NCBI GenBank assembly: GCA_937872985.1
Contig: CALMUW010000029.1
Span: forward strand, 1 to 42,722
Origin: an uncultured Alphaproteobacteria bacterium
GTDB lineage: Bacteria; Pseudomonadota; Alphaproteobacteria; Rhizobiales; Aestuariivirgaceae
Reading direction: 5' to 3'
DNA length: 42,722 nt
Positions 40,968 through 42,722 of the stretch are shown here, in pieces. Under the pieces are notes generated by a model. The model searched no databases. It had not been told where the DNA came from and was given only the letters and a program-made list of their open reading frames with translations. The number at the start of each line of letters is the position of its first letter. Position 1 is the stretch's first letter. A program made the position numbers and the translations under genes.

Positions 40968-42722
40968 ATGGGCCTGCACGACATCCTCTCGCCCTTCACC
41001 GCGTGGAAAAATGTCTTCCGCGATCCCGTCACCATCCGCGATCCCCTGACCGAGCGGCCGGGAGCGGCGCGCTATCGCGGTTTCCACAAGAACGATGTGG
41101 ACCTGTGCATCGGCTGCGGCACCTGCGAGGCGATTTGCCAGAACGGCGCCATCGACATGGTGCCGGTGCCGGGACATGAAGCGAAGAACGGCGACTCCGG
41201 CTTGCGTCCGCGCATCGACTATGGCCGCTGCTGCTGGTGTGCGCTCTGCGTCGATGTGTGCATGACCAGGTCGCTTGCCATGTCCAACGAATATATCTGG
41301 GTGGACAGCGACCCCGATGCCTTCCGGTTCACGCCGGGGATCGACGCCAAATCCTGGGATCACTCGGAACTTGGCTATCATCGGCCCGAGCATCACCGGC
41401 TGGTGCCGGAGACCCGCGTCGCCATGGGCGAGATGCACGCCGAGGAGCGCGTCAGCTCCTTCGCCGAAATCGTCGACGGTTATTCGGTGGAAGAAGCCCG
41501 GGCCGAGGCCGACCGCTGCGTGGCCTGCGGCATTTGCGAGGCCACCTGCCCGGCCCACATGGACATTCCCGATTACATCGGCGCCATTCGCGACGGCGAT
41601 TACAATCGCGGCTTTGAGCTGCTCTACCGCACCAATCCCTTCTCCGAGATCTGCGGGCGCGTCTGCACCCACAAGTGCGAAACGGCCTGTGCGGCGGGCC
41701 ACACGGGCCAGCCCATCGCCATTCGCTGGCTCAAGCGCCACATCATCGATCAGGTGCCCTTTGAGCAGCGTCTCAAGCTGCTGGCACCGCCACAGGAAAC
41801 CAGCGGGCGCAAGATCGCCATCGTCGGCGGCGGCCCGGCGGGCCTCACCGCGGCCTTCGACCTGGCCCGCAAGGGCCACAGGGTCACGGTCTATGAGGCG
41901 CTGGACAAGCCAGGCGGCATGACGCGCTGGGGCATTCCGGAATATCGCCTGCCCTATGACGCCATTGACCGCGATGTCGATGTGATCCGCGCCATGGGTG
42001 TGGCGATCAAGTGCAACACCAGGATCGGCGAGGACATCACGCTGGAGAAGCTGCGGCGCGGCAATGATGCGGTGCTGCTGGCGCTTGGCCTGCAGATGGG
42101 GCGCGGGACACGCATTCCCGGCAGCGACCACAAGGACGTGCGCAAGGCCGTGGATCTGTTGCGCCGGGTTACGGCGGGCGAGGACATCGGCACCCCGCGC
42201 GAGGCGGTGGTCATCGGCGGCGGCAACGTGGCCATGGACATTGCCCGCACACTGGCCCGCCTGCAGAAACAGAAATACGGCACGGTGAAGCTGACCGTCA
42301 CGGCGCTGGAGGATTTTGCCCATTTCCTCGCCGACCCTGAGGAAGTGAAGGAAGCGCAGGAGGAAGGCATCCAGATCTTTGATGCGCGCGGCCCGCAGGA
42401 GGTGGTGATCAAGGGCGGCAAAGTGGCGGGCCTTCGCACCTGGAAGGTCAAATCGATCTTCGACGCGCAGGGCCGTTTCGCGCCGAGCTATGACAGCAGA
42501 GACGAACGCATCCACCCCGGCACCATGGTGGTGGAAGCCATTGGCCAGGCGACCGACACGGCTCTCCTTGGCCAAGCCCTGACCGAGAAGCTGGAATGGA
42601 ACCGCGGGCGGCTGAAGGTTGACGCCGGGGGCCGCACCAGCGAACCATGGCTGTGGTCGGCGGGTGACATGGTGCGCGGACCGGATGTGATTTCGGCGGT
42701 GGGGGACGGCCCACGCGTGGGC
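40968..42722 (+). CDS. NuoI/MbhN-like ferredoxin domain fused to GltD/NfnB-like NAD(P)H oxidoreductase (partial, runs off right edge)
   Basis: The visible 585 residues join two modules. Residues 1-110: a NuoI/MbhN-type domain with two [4Fe-4S] sites, C47xxC50xxC53xxxC57 and C88xxC91xxC94xxxC98. Residues 165-585: a GltD/NfnB-like part with its own cluster cysteines (C184, C187, C190, C194; then C229, C233, C237, C241), FAD motif VGGGPAG at 286 and a second nucleotide site IGGGNVAMDIA at 416, where NAD(P)H binds. The WGIPEYRLP segment is typical of GltD. The start has GAGAGG nine bases upstream. A fused NAD(P)H module replaces the NuoEFG set of complex I. Choice of NADH or NADPH cannot be settled. 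The C-terminus is beyond the window. Confidence 0.9.
   Translation, partial: MGLHDILSPFTAWKNVFRDPVTIRDPLTERPGAARYRGFHKNDVDLCIGCGTCEAICQNGAIDMVPVPGHEAKNGDSGLRPRIDYGRCCWCALCVDVCMTRSLAMSNEYIWVDSDPDAFRFTPGIDAKSWDHSELGYHRPEHHRLVPETRVAMGEMHAEERVSSFAEIVDGYSVEEARAEADRCVACGICEATCPAHMDIPDYIGAIRDGDYNRGFELLYRTNPFSEICGRVCTHKCETACAAGHTGQPIAIRWLKRHIIDQVPFEQRLKLLAPPQETSGRKIAIVGGGPAGLTAAFDLARKGHRVTVYEALDKPGGMTRWGIPEYRLPYDAIDRDVDVIRAMGVAIKCNTRIGEDITLEKLRRGNDAVLLALGLQMGRGTRIPGSDHKDVRKAVDLLRRVTAGEDIGTPREAVVIGGGNVAMDIARTLARLQKQKYGTVKLTVTALEDFAHFLADPEEVKEAQEEGIQIFDARGPQEVVIKGGKVAGLRTWKVKSIFDAQGRFAPSYDSRDERIHPGTMVVEAIGQATDTALLGQALTEKLEWNRGRLKVDAGGRTSEPWLWSAGDMVRGPDVISAVGDGPRVG

Noticed and set aside
1..42722. tRNA, rRNA, insertion sequences, phage genes or CRISPR arrays
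   Set aside because: No cloverleaf, transposase, terminal repeats or regularly spaced repeats were seen on reading both strands; a covariance or repeat search was not possible.

Overview
The window looks like a chromosomal segment of a GC-rich alphaproteobacterium, most likely of the Rhizobiales/Hyphomicrobiales type. This rests on the GC-rich codon use, many ABC uptake operons with dedicated regulators, an opg periplasmic-glucan locus, a norCBQDEF set and tight ATGA/TGATG gene coupling. Genus cannot be told from the sequence alone. I see no rRNA, tRNA, insertion sequence or CRISPR array.

Layout. (1) 1-4257, minus strand: a fatty-acid beta-oxidation operon (SCP2-like protein, acyl-CoA synthetase, MerR regulator, thiolase, truncated FadN-like 3-hydroxyacyl-CoA dehydrogenase) headed by a near-perfect 18-bp palindrome; a second copy lies about 200 bp further upstream. 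(2) 4745-9796, plus: osmoregulated periplasmic glucan genes (Tat-exported OpgD/G-like, OpgH glucosyltransferase, LtaS/OpgB-like phosphoglycerol transferase). (3) 9857-17793: a decarboxylating 6-phosphogluconate dehydrogenase, a ribose-type sugar ABC importer ending in a ketose 3-epimerase-like gene, and a divergent LacI regulator with a clear operator. (4) 17805-25520: a GlxA-type AraC regulator, a creatinase, a LysR regulator and a spermidine/putrescine-type ABC importer; together a plausible creatine uptake and breakdown locus. (5) 25716-31650: a small membrane protein, an FNR/NNR box and a full norCBQDEF cluster for NO reduction. (6) 32066 to the right edge: a tightly coupled operon for a large membrane-bound respiratory complex.

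Region 6 is the most unusual. It encodes MrpE, MrpF, MrpG, an MbhD-like subunit, an MbhE-MrpB fusion, MrpC, a 1040-residue tandem fusion of two MrpD/NuoN-type ion-pumping subunits, then NuoH-, NuoB-, NuoC- and NuoD-like subunits, and finally a NuoI-like two-[4Fe-4S] domain fused to a GltD/NfnB-like FAD/NAD(P)H oxidoreductase. No NuoEFG input module and no full-length MrpA are present. The NuoD-like subunit keeps only one of the four cysteines that bind NiFe in group 4 hydrogenases and lacks the quinone-site tyrosine of complex I, so it is neither a hydrogenase nor an ordinary complex I. The order matches, as I recall it, the archaeal mbx/mbs (membrane-bound sulfane reductase) operon, but with two fusions. 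I infer an Mrp-type ion pump driven by, or driving, electron transfer between NAD(P)H and an unknown partner. A short leader frame followed by a hairpin that hides the first ribosome-binding site precedes the operon.
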